DNA from: JAVKFY01 sp040223615
GTDB lineage: Bacteria; Pseudomonadota; Alphaproteobacteria; GCA-2731375
Direction: 5' to 3'
Assembly (NCBI GenBank): GCA_040223615.1
Contig: JAVKFY010000048.1
Coordinates: forward strand, 1 to 14,974
Length of the DNA: 14,974 bases
A program made the position numbers and the translations under genes. Each line of letters starts with the position of its first letter. The first letter of the stretch is position 1. Shown here one piece after another: positions 7,001-12,887 of this stretch. The notes below the pieces were generated by a model. The model saw only the letters and a program-made list of their open reading frames with translations, did no database searches and was not told the DNA's origin.

Positions 7001-8611
7001 GCCACTACCGACGCGCAGCGTGAACTGGTCGCCTGCGGTCCGCACGGATCCGCGGGCGAAACCGCCAATGGTCAGGAAGCCGTCGCTGTCGGTGAAGATG
7101 TTCTCGGTCGACGCGATGGCAAATGAGCGCTGACTGCTGCCGCTGCCTTCGATCCCCACCTGCGCCCAAAGCGAGACGCTGGTTGCCTCGTCGCTCGGGT
7201 TGTCTGGCCGCAGGGCCCAGAAGCGATTGTTCAGCTCCGACTGCGGCACCGCGAAGGCCGACGTGAACTGGCCAGGCATGAACGGGATCTGACTGTCGCC
7301 CGGAAAACCTGGATAGACATCCCAGGCTCGGAACCGTGTGCCGGTGGAAGTGCTCGGCGCCCCACCCGCGAACGCCAGCGGAAGGTTCGGCGACGTGACT
7401 TCTTGCAGTACAAAGAAGAAGTAATCGAGATTTGGCGACACGAGCCCGTTGCCCGTCACCGCCCCGAACGGCGATGTCGCGCCATCTGCGGCCGTTATCG
7501 AGAACAGATCCCCGGTTGCCTGAACCGGGAGGTTCATCATCCCGCCGCTATCGAAGGTCGCAACGAGGCGCCCGTCGGCTATCGTGGTGTTTCCCTTGAA
7601 GTTGAAATTGCGCGCCGCGACGCGATCCGTGAACAAGGTGTCGAAATCGAAGTTCACGAACGGCACCTGGCTTACCAGCCGACCTCCGTAGTCCAGCGGA
7701 TCCATGGCAACTGGGGTGGAATTTCCTGGATCGGTATTCTCTGTCTGGCTCGCTTCCTCGCCGGCCGAGTTCAGGTCGTCGTTCGAATTCAGGTTGGTGG
7801 CGGTGGCGACCGGAGTCGCCCCGTCGTCCGTCCCCTGGACGCCAGGCGCCTGCTGCACGTTCTGCGGTGTCTCGCTGGAGTTCAGCGTGGTGATCTGGCT
7901 GCCACCGATATCGTTGTCGATGTCGGTACCTACCGTGACCTGCTCGCCGTCGTCGCTGCTGGACAGTTCCAGCGCCTGCACGGTGTCCTCAAGGCTGCCA
8001 GGATCGATGGACTGAACGTCCGGCTGCTGCCCAGGCACCAGCGTGACCTCGAAGTTCGGCTGCACTGTGGTGACAACACCATCGTTCCCGGTCACTTCCA
8101 TGCTTTCGCCGAACAGCATCTTGGCGTTAATGATCACGCCGGTCGTACTGTCCGTGGTCGCCTCGTAGGGGGTCAGCCTGAGCAGGGCGACACCGCCGCG
8201 GACTGCAACACGTCCCGATGCGGTCTTGAAGACGATCGGTTGCTTCTTGCTGATCCGGCCACCGACGAGGCGAAACACGCCCTTGGACGCGGACATGACC
8301 AGGGAGCCTTCGCGCTTGTCCGGGTCGTATACGAAAGTGTCGAGCACGATATCGGAATCGGGACCGAGCGTGAGTGCGCTGCCGTCGAGGAAGATGATCT
8401 GTGTCCGACCCGACGGGCCCGTCACGATGGCCTCGTCTTGAAACAGGTCGAGACCAGCCTGAAGAACACGCAAGTCGGCGTTGGGCGGCGTGCCCGTCGC
8501 CTGCGGATTAACCGCCGCGGCGACGCCAACTTCGGCGGCAGCATGCGCGCTTGCAAGCGAAAGCGCGACAGCCAGCGCACTCGCCAGAATTCCCCGTTCG
8601 ATGCCCCCCAT
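4055..8611 (-). CDS. Exported FecR-domain protein with two ~600-residue tandem repeats
   Basis: A 1518-residue protein. Residues 1-25 form a Sec signal peptide ending near AHAAA. Residues about 46-200 form a FecR domain (FLDGSALTLGPDSDIVLD, then SKGVFRLVGGRISK, then VRGG). An acidic Asn/Ser/Thr/Asp-rich linker follows (about 200-300). Two homologous blocks then fill about 305-910 and 921-1518. Each carries a PFGAV-G...V-S...D-FF motif, a PGFP-D-Q-PF motif, AFIDD, a CxC-x4-WGF motif, and a barrel-like glycine-rich end (GRTG...F...G...GG). The last part loosely recalls TbpB-type lipoprotein beta-barrels, but that is only a resemblance. The only cysteines are 752/754 and 1358/1360. ATG 8609-8611 has a GGAAAGG ribosome-binding sequence. 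FecR domains next to CHASE2 cyclases are a recurrent arrangement, suggesting a periplasmic or surface ligand partner for the sensor. No lipobox Cys is present. Confidence 0.85.
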   Translation of the reverse strand: MGGIERGILASALAVALSLASAHAAAEVGVAAAVNPQATGTPPNADLRVLQAGLDLFQDEAIVTGPSGRTQIIFLDGSALTLGPDSDIVLDTFVYDPDKREGSLVMSASKGVFRLVGGRISKKQPIVFKTASGRVAVRGGVALLRLTPYEATTDSTTGVIINAKMLFGESMEVTGNDGVVTTVQPNFEVTLVPGQQPDVQSIDPGSLEDTVQALELSSSDDGEQVTVGTDIDNDIGGSQITTLNSSETPQNVQQAPGVQGTDDGATPVATATNLNSNDDLNSAGEEASQTENTDPGNSTPVAMDPLDYGGRLVSQVPFVNFDFDTLFTDRVAARNFNFKGNTTIADGRLVATFDSGGMMNLPVQATGDLFSITAADGATSPFGAVTGNGLVSPNLDYFFFVLQEVTSPNLPLAFAGGAPSTSTGTRFRAWDVYPGFPGDSQIPFMPGQFTSAFAVPQSELNNRFWALRPDNPSDEATSVSLWAQVGIEGSGSSQRSFAIASTENIFTDSDGFLTIGGFARGSVRTAGDQFTLRVGSGATLMFDAEGNGFFGDASQGGTAFFGLDSDLYNGSVREDAAAFAQPFANTAASNEYFTSQFNVRTDNPALRFQQRSSRTLQGYSAGIYEDRTGFQQGNPIIAPRVFRAGPLSDQNTAAQSGNVVIQTDADTNRVTGTLDLREAIFATSDSMLLEFGQLTGSNRARSAFIDDQAFALRDSSARDSRVNGSVARARVAMTTDFAWVDRSAVPAGVDICDCDDTVWGFMLGDIRPPSGEFTRRRLHLSPWIAGVLPDLGALPSTGVASFDAWVFAEVANSGDQYVAFANALQTWNFASRTGTLSIENLDGTTFFANLVGANNRDFSGVLQGNGRTGLYNGSFFVGGSGASDEIGGQVTVTDADDPDYLLAGIVQGQRETPTTSVNTALRYSGLYVSGDPVINEPGLSGNTTGDNDPARYRAFIGATVGGGNINIQLDGAAPRTVTLPFQSGAFAAAGTTTPFGAVSGTAFVSADQDFFYYSFTNGGVFGGVPAVGSPQGARAYTLTPGFPYDQQVPFLRPGLGGDLTPSAIRPLHWFTGGGSRSGWGNVIISQTGGDPLTQQTLVQHSVASFFRDRSTNTLTHSGFARAYFRRASDEVPIEIGDGNAVAQDSNGNAFFGTGGNGAEFFVMDSDFYDNVGPNGALVRVPSQNFVGNFGGEANVDSTLQYTQTYASRTDVAAGVGSSRTSETLNGYTAGIADFRPDSNSGFGSYVFTSGAPTDNSIVKTAESNDVRAIFQIADVTATADAVDLYFGRHPSGGFASRSAFIDDDIFVMRRANNSGNNGVPGDGASFNDVTDARARLSLVTSYFYVDRSAAIAQGVTICSCEFLTWGFWAGEVRELNVVSGQRHVFAIAPWVVGNLPNPSEIQTTGTASFTGTAIANVNNDGDRYVAFGDMTTSWNFGLRTGSLNINGLDSANYAATIASANGRDATGTLTGMGRTGTVNTSFMRGGADPSGAIIGQFQLSEDSGNPYRVGGIVMGDKD
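4058..7699 (-). repeat. Large internal tandem duplication in the FecR-domain protein
   Basis: Two diverged protein-level units: unit 1 spans about 5882-7699 and unit 2 about 4058-5851. Matching landmarks in the same order are YPGFPGDSQIPF and TPGFPYDQQVPF, SAFIDDQAF and SAFIDDDIF, VDRSAVPAGVDICDC and VDRSAAIAQGVTICSC, SPWIAGVLP and APWVVGNLP, and ASRTGTLSI and GLRTGSLNI. Divergence is high, so the duplication is old. Confidence 0.8.
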
Positions 8612-8643
8612 GGCGCCTTTCCGCTTTCGTTAATATTGCCGGG

Positions 8644-8680
8644 CGTACGCGATAGTACGACTTACTTTATCACCGTAAGT
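8644..8680 (-). promoter_or_regulatory. Two adjacent short inverted repeats upstream of the FecR operon
   Basis: CGTAC (8644-8648) pairs with GTACG (8655-8659), and directly beside it ACTTAC (8660-8665) pairs with GTAAGT (8675-8680). They lie 33-69 bases upstream of the FecR start in an AT-richer stretch, where a promoter or 5' leader is expected. They could be operator half-sites or leader hairpins. No confident -35/-10 pair could be chosen; TACTAT on the minus strand at the first repeat is a possible -10. Confidence 0.3.
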
Positions 8681-8761
8681 GTCTCGTAGCCGATCAAATA
8701 GACATAAGATTGGCTATACTCCGAAAACAGACGGATTGACCCTACGCCTCCCAAGACGACC

Positions 8762-8940
8762 TCAGAACCGGTACGACGCGCCGATCCAGGCCGAGGTGTT
8801 GTTGAAGTTGAAGTTGCGGAAGTTGGAATCCACCATCGTCCGCTGCAGCGTGCCGATCAGGGCCCAGTTCTCGCTCACCGGAACGCTGGTCAGGATGCTC
8901 CAGCGCCACTCCTGGTCGGACCGGTTCCTCACCGGGTCCA
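8762..8940 (-). pseudogene. C-terminal remnant of an outer-membrane beta-barrel protein
   Basis: The minus strand ends at a TGA (8762-8764). Reading upstream in that frame gives about 59 residues, with DPVRNRSDQEWRWS, VPVSENWALIGTLQRT, NFNFNNT and a terminal SAWIGASYRF. The alternating aromatic/polar strands and the last-residue Phe with Tyr two before it are the classic assembly signature of Gram-negative outer-membrane barrels. The style resembles the barrel end of TPR/Slam-like (DUF560) outer-membrane proteins, but the exact family cannot be read from this length. There is no start codon, and a different gene tail adjoins upstream, so it is a 5'-truncated remnant. It sits 150 bases ahead of the FecR gene in the same orientation, so it may once have been the outer-membrane partner of that operon. 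Confidence 0.6.
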
Positions 8941-8949
8941 CCGCCGGAT

Positions 8950-9077
8950 CTATGCACCGCCAACGATCGCTCGGACGATGATGCAGGCTTGATAGCCCGG
9001 ATCATCGCTGAACCTTGGCCTGCCCACATAGGCAACGCGTCGATCTTCCCGGTGAACGTGCGGTTGGCGGTAATCCC
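8950..9077 (-). pseudogene. Frameshifted C-terminal remnant resembling nitronate monooxygenase
   Basis: Directly after the stop of the neighbouring oxidoreductase, the minus strand reads ANRTFTGKIDALPMWAGQG and then SAMIRAIKPA. A one-base shift near 8984 then gives IIVRAIVGGA and a TAG stop at 8950-8952. The order FTG...LP-WAGQ...KPA-IVR-I is what I recall of the C-terminus of FMN-dependent nitronate monooxygenases (2-nitropropane dioxygenase family). The rest of the barrel and its FMN site are missing. It is therefore a truncated and frameshifted fossil with no predicted activity. The family call rests on short motifs and could be wrong. Confidence 0.45.
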
Positions 9078-10418
9078 TTAGCGCGACACCAACTCTTCCA
9101 TCCATTTGCGCAACTTGTAGGCCGTCGTCGTCGTGTCCACCTCGACGTCCATGAAGGTGATCGGCGCGCCATCGGCGATCGTGTTCTTCAGCTTGACGTC
9201 ATGCGCCAGGCCAAGCGGCAGGTAGCCGGCTTCCAGCGACGCCTTGCCCGGACGCAGGCCGCCGGTCACCGTGTAGCCGCCTTCGCCGTCGAGAACTTCG
9301 CCCGCCGCCAGGTCGCGCTTGGCGATCGCGACGACGTCGCCGTTGAACGTCGTTGCGGCGCCCGTCGGTTCGCCGCGCAGGCCGACCGTGGCAACCGAGA
9401 TCGGCAACTCCAGGCCGATCAGGTGCCATCGTTTGTAGAGCGACGTGTAGCGGCCGCTCGGGTCGGTCTTCACCGTGTATTCGTGGAAGCAGTTGCGGAC
9501 GTACTCGGTGTCGCCCTCGAACACGACCCAGACGCCCTGTCGGATGTCGTAGGCGACAGGTTCGCCCTCGCGCGTCAGCGACGATGCCACCTCGACCATG
9601 CCTTCATGGTCGAGGTCGCCGCCTGCGGCCTTGGGGCGCATGATGGTTGCCAGGTCCTCCGCGCCGCCGACGGGGAACTGCAGTCCGTCGGCCGGCACGT
9701 CGAGGCCGGTGACGTTGGCGATCGCCGCCGACTCGATGGCCGGCTTCGATCCGTCCAGGAACGAGTTGAACATCTTCGGGTTCAGCCGCCCCCGCTCGGC
9801 CTGCTCGCGGGTGACGCCCCAGTGGTCCCAAACGGTCTCGGGCGTCGACTTGCGGAACGCCGGCAGCCACTTGTGACCGCGACCGGCGGCGACGACGTTG
9901 AACCCGCACGTGCGCGCCCAGTCGACGAGATCGCAGGTCAGGGCCGGCTGGTCGCCATAGGCCATCGAGTAGATGACTTCGGCCTGGGTCGCCTTGGTTG
10001 CCAGTGCGTAGCCGCAGAAGGCATCGGCCTCGACGGTGACGTTGATGACGTTCTTGCCGTTGCGGAAGGCCTCCAGGATGTGGTCGATCGCCGCGACCGG
10101 CGAGCCGGTGCACTCGATGACGATATCGATGCGGGGGTGGGCGACAAGGCTGCGCCAGTCGTCGCTGACATGGGTCCCACCCGTTTGCGCCGCGCTGTCG
10201 AGCGAGGCGGCGGCGAACCGCTCCGGCGACCAGCCGACGAACGCCATGTTCGACCTGGCGTTGTCCGGTGACAGGTCCGCCACGCCGACCAGGTGGATTC
10301 CTTCGAGCTTCAGTACCTGCGACAAGAACATCGAGCCGAACTTGCCGGCGCCGATCATGCCCACCCGGATGGGATCGCCTTGCGCGGCACGCATCTTCAG
10401 CTTCGAGTACAGGTTCAA
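9078..10418 (-). CDS. NAD(P)-dependent oxidoreductase, homoserine-dehydrogenase-like with C-terminal SAF domain (COG4091 type)
   Basis: A 446-residue cytoplasmic enzyme if started at TTG 10416-10418. That start has GGAGG eight bases upstream and gives the family-like N-terminus MNLYSKLKMRAAQG. An ATG 14 codons further up (10458-10460) is in frame but has a poorer context. The Rossmann motif GAGKFG is at 23-28, followed by the NAD-binding half to about 145 (VIECTGSP, NVTVEADAFCG). The middle is the catalytic/oligomerisation part, and about 358-436 form a SAF domain (NGDVVAIAKRDLAAGEVL, then GLRPG). COG4091 members are predicted dehydrogenases of small polyol- or sugar-acid-like substrates; the substrate here is unknown. 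It lies 90 bases below the GntR gene on the same strand and near a divergent beta-decarboxylating dehydrogenase, suggesting a short catabolic route. Confidence 0.85.
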   Translation of the reverse strand: MNLYSKLKMRAAQGDPIRVGMIGAGKFGSMFLSQVLKLEGIHLVGVADLSPDNARSNMAFVGWSPERFAAASLDSAAQTGGTHVSDDWRSLVAHPRIDIVIECTGSPVAAIDHILEAFRNGKNVINVTVEADAFCGYALATKATQAEVIYSMAYGDQPALTCDLVDWARTCGFNVVAAGRGHKWLPAFRKSTPETVWDHWGVTREQAERGRLNPKMFNSFLDGSKPAIESAAIANVTGLDVPADGLQFPVGGAEDLATIMRPKAAGGDLDHEGMVEVASSLTREGEPVAYDIRQGVWVVFEGDTEYVRNCFHEYTVKTDPSGRYTSLYKRWHLIGLELPISVATVGLRGEPTGAATTFNGDVVAIAKRDLAAGEVLDGEGGYTVTGGLRPGKASLEAGYLPLGLAHDVKLKNTIADGAPITFMDVEVDTTTTAYKLRKWMEELVSR

Positions 10419-10508
10419 GGGTACATCCTCCGTGTACGGTTCCGCCGGCGACCACGCCATCGGTCGCGGCTGGAGTGTGTTCAGGATAAGTCGTGGCTTC
10501 TGCCGGCT

Positions 10509-11237
10509 CTACAGGTGGGTCAACCGGTACTTGGTCAGGATGCCGACAAGCATCGCTTGTCCCCGTTCGCGCTGTACATGGTGTTCCAAGACGGCGGCTT
10601 CGACGTCCCCGGCGACGATGAGCTTCACCAGCTTCTTGTGCCGGCGCGCCGACTTCGCCAGTTGATCGCGATCGAGCAGACGCAACGCCACGAAGTGGGC
10701 GCGCTGGGCGAGATCTCGATGCAGCAAACCAACATCGCGGAGCCGACGGTTGGGGTTGAGGGCTAGCAGGGTTCGATGGAAAGCTTCGTCCGCCAGAATC
10801 CATGCCTCGCGGTCATCGATCTTCGCCGCGACGGTCATTCGCTCGCACCCGTCGGAGAGCTGGTCCAGGTCGCGGCTCGATGGCCTGGCCAGCGTCAGAA
10901 TCCGTACGGCTTCGATCTCGATGGCGGAAATGACCTGGTAAATCTCGGTGATGTCGTCGGCGGAGAGGGTGACGATCCGGACGCCGCGTTTCGGGACGAT
11001 GCGGACGATGCCTTCGGTCTGCAAACGCAGAAGCGCCTCGCGGACCGGCGTTCGCCCGAGCGCCAGCAGATCGGCGAGTGTTTTCGCATCGACGTGATCG
11101 GCTGGATCGATCTCGCCGGATACGATCATGTCCTTCAGACGAGCGTATGCCGCGTCGGTTTGCGAGCCTCTGCGAGGTTCGGCCGACGCATCTTCGAGCG
11201 ACCTCCCGGCGTCGCCATTTGGAAGCGGCTGGATCAC
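10509..11237 (-). CDS. GntR-family transcriptional regulator, FadR/FCD subfamily
   Basis: A 242-residue DNA-binding regulator. The winged helix-turn-helix is at about 26-92, with the recognition segment GRTPVREALLRLQTEGIV (61-78) followed by the wing VPKRGVRIV. The all-helical FCD ligand domain is at about 97-232. Candidate metal/ligand residues of FCD proteins are present: Asp150 and His154 (ADEAFH), His200 (RRHKK) and His219/220 (EHH). Such proteins usually repress nearby catabolic genes and release DNA when a small organic acid binds. The start is GTG at 11235-11237, with AAGGTG eight bases upstream. It precedes the SAF-domain oxidoreductase on the same strand and is divergent from the dehydrogenase gene. 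The palindrome at 11290-11303 is its likely target. The inducer is unknown, probably a substrate of the flanking enzymes. Confidence 0.9.
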   Translation of the reverse strand: MIQPLPNGDAGRSLEDASAEPRRGSQTDAAYARLKDMIVSGEIDPADHVDAKTLADLLALGRTPVREALLRLQTEGIVRIVPKRGVRIVTLSADDITEIYQVISAIEIEAVRILTLARPSSRDLDQLSDGCERMTVAAKIDDREAWILADEAFHRTLLALNPNRRLRDVGLLHRDLAQRAHFVALRLLDRDQLAKSARRHKKLVKLIVAGDVEAAVLEHHVQRERGQAMLVGILTKYRLTHL

Positions 11238-11268
11238 GCAGCCTGCACCTTGTCATGTGGCCGTATTG

Positions 11269-11300
11269 TTGACCGAGAGAAACATATCGTGAAATATATT
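11269..11300 (+). promoter_or_regulatory. Candidate promoter of the divergent dehydrogenase gene
   Basis: TTGACC (11269-11274) resembles a -35 box. AATATA (11293-11298, 18-base spacer) or TATATT (11295-11300, 20-base spacer) could be the -10. Transcription would then start at about 11305-11308, only a few bases before the ATG at 11312. Confidence 0.35.
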
Positions 11301-11307
11301 TCAAGAT
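11286..11307. promoter_or_regulatory. Palindromic operator candidate for the GntR regulator
   Basis: TGAAATATATTTCA (11290-11303) is a perfect 14-bp palindrome. One mismatched pair further out, ATC and GAT extend it to 22 bp (11286-11307). It is AT-rich in a GC-rich setting and lies in the 74-bp gap between divergent GntR and dehydrogenase genes. It overlaps the candidate -10 of the latter, so binding there would block transcription. GntR/FCD proteins bind short palindromes as dimers; assigning this one to the adjacent regulator is an inference from position. Confidence 0.6.
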
Positions 11308-11311
11308 TGGC

Positions 11312-12451
11312 ATGGCAGGACGCAGTACCTTGAGCGACGAAGACAGGCCGAGCGGGGTACCGCTTGAGAGTTACGAGATCGCGGTGGTGCCAGGCGATGG
11401 CATCGGGCCGGAGGTGGCTAGCGCGACGGTTGACGTTCTGCGCCATGCGCTCGGCAACACGGTCGCGGTCAGATTCACCGATCACGAAGCAGGTGCGGGG
11501 TGCTATCTGAGGACCGGAACTGCCTTCCCGGACGCAACGAAACAAGCCTGCCGGACGGCACATGCGGTGCTGCATGGCGCTGCCGGTCTGCCAGACGTGC
11601 TGTACCCGGACGGCACCGAGGCCGGCCAGGACTTCTCGATGCAGATCCGTGCATCGCTCGATCTCTATGCCAACATCCGGCCCGTCAAGCTCATGGCAGG
11701 TGCGCCGCGCCGGCTTGCGGGCGTCGAGCCGGGCCAGATCGATTTCACGATCGTTCGTGAGAACACCGAGGGGCTCTACGCCTCGCGCGAGGGTGGCAAC
11801 ATCCTGCGCGACGAACTGGCCACCGATACGCTGGTCATCACGCGCAGGGGCACCGAGCGGATCGTCCGCCGTGCGGCGCAAATCGCGCGCGACGGCAAGG
11901 GGGCGCCGGCCGACGGCGTAAAGCGGGTCACGATCGTCGACAAGGCGAACGTGCTGCGCAGTTACGCCTACTTCCGCAAGGTCGCCGACGAGGTTCTCGC
12001 CGAGTATCCCGGGATCGAGGTAGAACACATCATCGTGGACGCCATGACCGTGCACCTGCTCGAACGGCCGCAGCATTTCGACGTCATCGTCTGCGAGAAC
12101 ATCTTCGGCGACATCCTCTCCGACCTGGGCGCGGCCATGATGGGCGGCCTGGGACTGGCGCCGTCGGGCGAGACCGGCGACAACCACGGCATGTTCCAGG
12201 GCTCGCACGGCTCGGCGCCGGGCATTGCCGGTCAGGGCCTGGCCAATCCTGTGGCCTGTATTCTTTCCGGCGCCAGGATGCTCGATTGGCTCGGTACGCG
12301 TCACGGTGACGAGCGGCTGCGGCAAGCGGCGCGCCGCGTAGAGGCGGCAACCGAGGCCGTGCTGGCGGCCGGACGCGACGTGACACCCGACGTCGGCGGG
12401 AATGCGTCCACGTCCGGATGCGCGGCCGCGATCTGCGCCGCACTCGGTTGA
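11312..12451 (+). CDS. Isocitrate/isopropylmalate/tartrate dehydrogenase-family enzyme
   Basis: A 379-residue NAD-dependent beta-decarboxylating dehydrogenase. Visible motifs are VVPGDGIGPEV (25-35), the substrate-carboxylate arginines in RASLDLYANIRP (Arg113, Arg123), VRENTEGLY (Arg149), catalytic Lys211 (VDKANV), metal-site Asp243 (VDAM) and Asp267/Asp271 (GDILSD), and the cofactor loop SHGSAPGIAGQG (298-309). The family oxidises and decarboxylates 2-hydroxyacids such as isocitrate, 3-isopropylmalate, D-malate or tartrate. The accessory context argues against a housekeeping leuB or icd. Gly304 stands where the usual loop has Asp (HGSAPDIAG), which may alter cofactor or substrate handling. 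The ATG at 11312 lacks a Shine-Dalgarno sequence; the N-terminal ~20 residues precede the conserved core, so a downstream start is possible. It is divergent from the GntR gene. Confidence 0.87.
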   Translation: MAGRSTLSDEDRPSGVPLESYEIAVVPGDGIGPEVASATVDVLRHALGNTVAVRFTDHEAGAGCYLRTGTAFPDATKQACRTAHAVLHGAAGLPDVLYPDGTEAGQDFSMQIRASLDLYANIRPVKLMAGAPRRLAGVEPGQIDFTIVRENTEGLYASREGGNILRDELATDTLVITRRGTERIVRRAAQIARDGKGAPADGVKRVTIVDKANVLRSYAYFRKVADEVLAEYPGIEVEHIIVDAMTVHLLERPQHFDVIVCENIFGDILSDLGAAMMGGLGLAPSGETGDNHGMFQGSHGSAPGIAGQGLANPVACILSGARMLDWLGTRHGDERLRQAARRVEAATEAVLAAGRDVTPDVGGNASTSGCAAAICAALG

Positions 12452-12508
12452 CGTGGCATTCAGGCATGGCATGACGATGGACGAGTTGGCGAACACACGC
12501 CGCGTTGC

Positions 12509-12742
12509 GATCTGAGGATCGACTACACCCGGGGCGGGATCCTTCGGTCATACGAGGACAGCTTGGCCCTGCACGAACACTGCCTGTTTAAGCTCGGCAT
12601 ACACCTGGGCGAGATGTGGTACTTCGCCGAGACCGCCGAGTGGCTGGAAGCGAATGGCCGGTACCGCTTTTTCTTGACGGCGCCACCGCTGCATCTGCCG
12701 GGCGCTGTCGGTTCGCCGGCGAATGGCATAGGGACACTGTGA
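12509..12742 (+). pseudogene. C-terminal remnant of a cyclase-family (COG1878-type) hydrolase
   Basis: The plus-strand frame closing at the TGA 12740-12742 reads RIDYTRGGILRSYEDSLALH, then LFKLGIHLGEMWYF, then RYRFFLTAPPLHLPGAVGSP. The pattern LG-H-GE-W-F...L...G-F-L-APP-L-LPGAVGSP is the C-terminal end of metal-dependent cyclase-family proteins (kynurenine-formamidase-like). The conserved metal-binding histidine/aspartate motif of the N-terminal half is missing. No start codon with a ribosome-binding site opens the frame, and recognisable homology begins only 58 bases after the dehydrogenase stop. It is a 5'-deleted remnant in the same orientation as the dehydrogenase and may once have been a third enzyme of that pathway. 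Confidence 0.6.
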
Positions 12743-12887
12743 CCGCCCGGGCGATCGAGGTTCAGCTCCCGCTGATGTCCTTCAGATAGCCGAAGAACGC
12801 GCATTTGTCCGGAGCCGTAATTGGTCATAAAATTCCCACCGTAGAACGGCCAACCGAGCCGTCGCATGTGCAGTAGCGGGGTGGGCT

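Noticed and set aside
7403..8689. 428-codon plus-strand open frame
   Set aside because: Wholly antisense to the FecR-domain gene; composition is the shadow expected in GC-rich DNA, with no domain motif.
9015..10271. 418-codon plus-strand open frame
   Set aside because: Antisense to the SAF oxidoreductase, whose Rossmann and SAF motifs are clear; the antisense product is Arg/Asp/Val-rich shadow.
11234..12496. 420-codon minus-strand open frame
   Set aside because: Antisense to the beta-decarboxylating dehydrogenase; no motif of its own.
12743..12887. Possible short gene tail on the minus strand (residues KCAFFGYLKDISGS before a stop)
   Set aside because: Fewer than 20 protein-like residues, no start codon, and no family recognised; too little to call.
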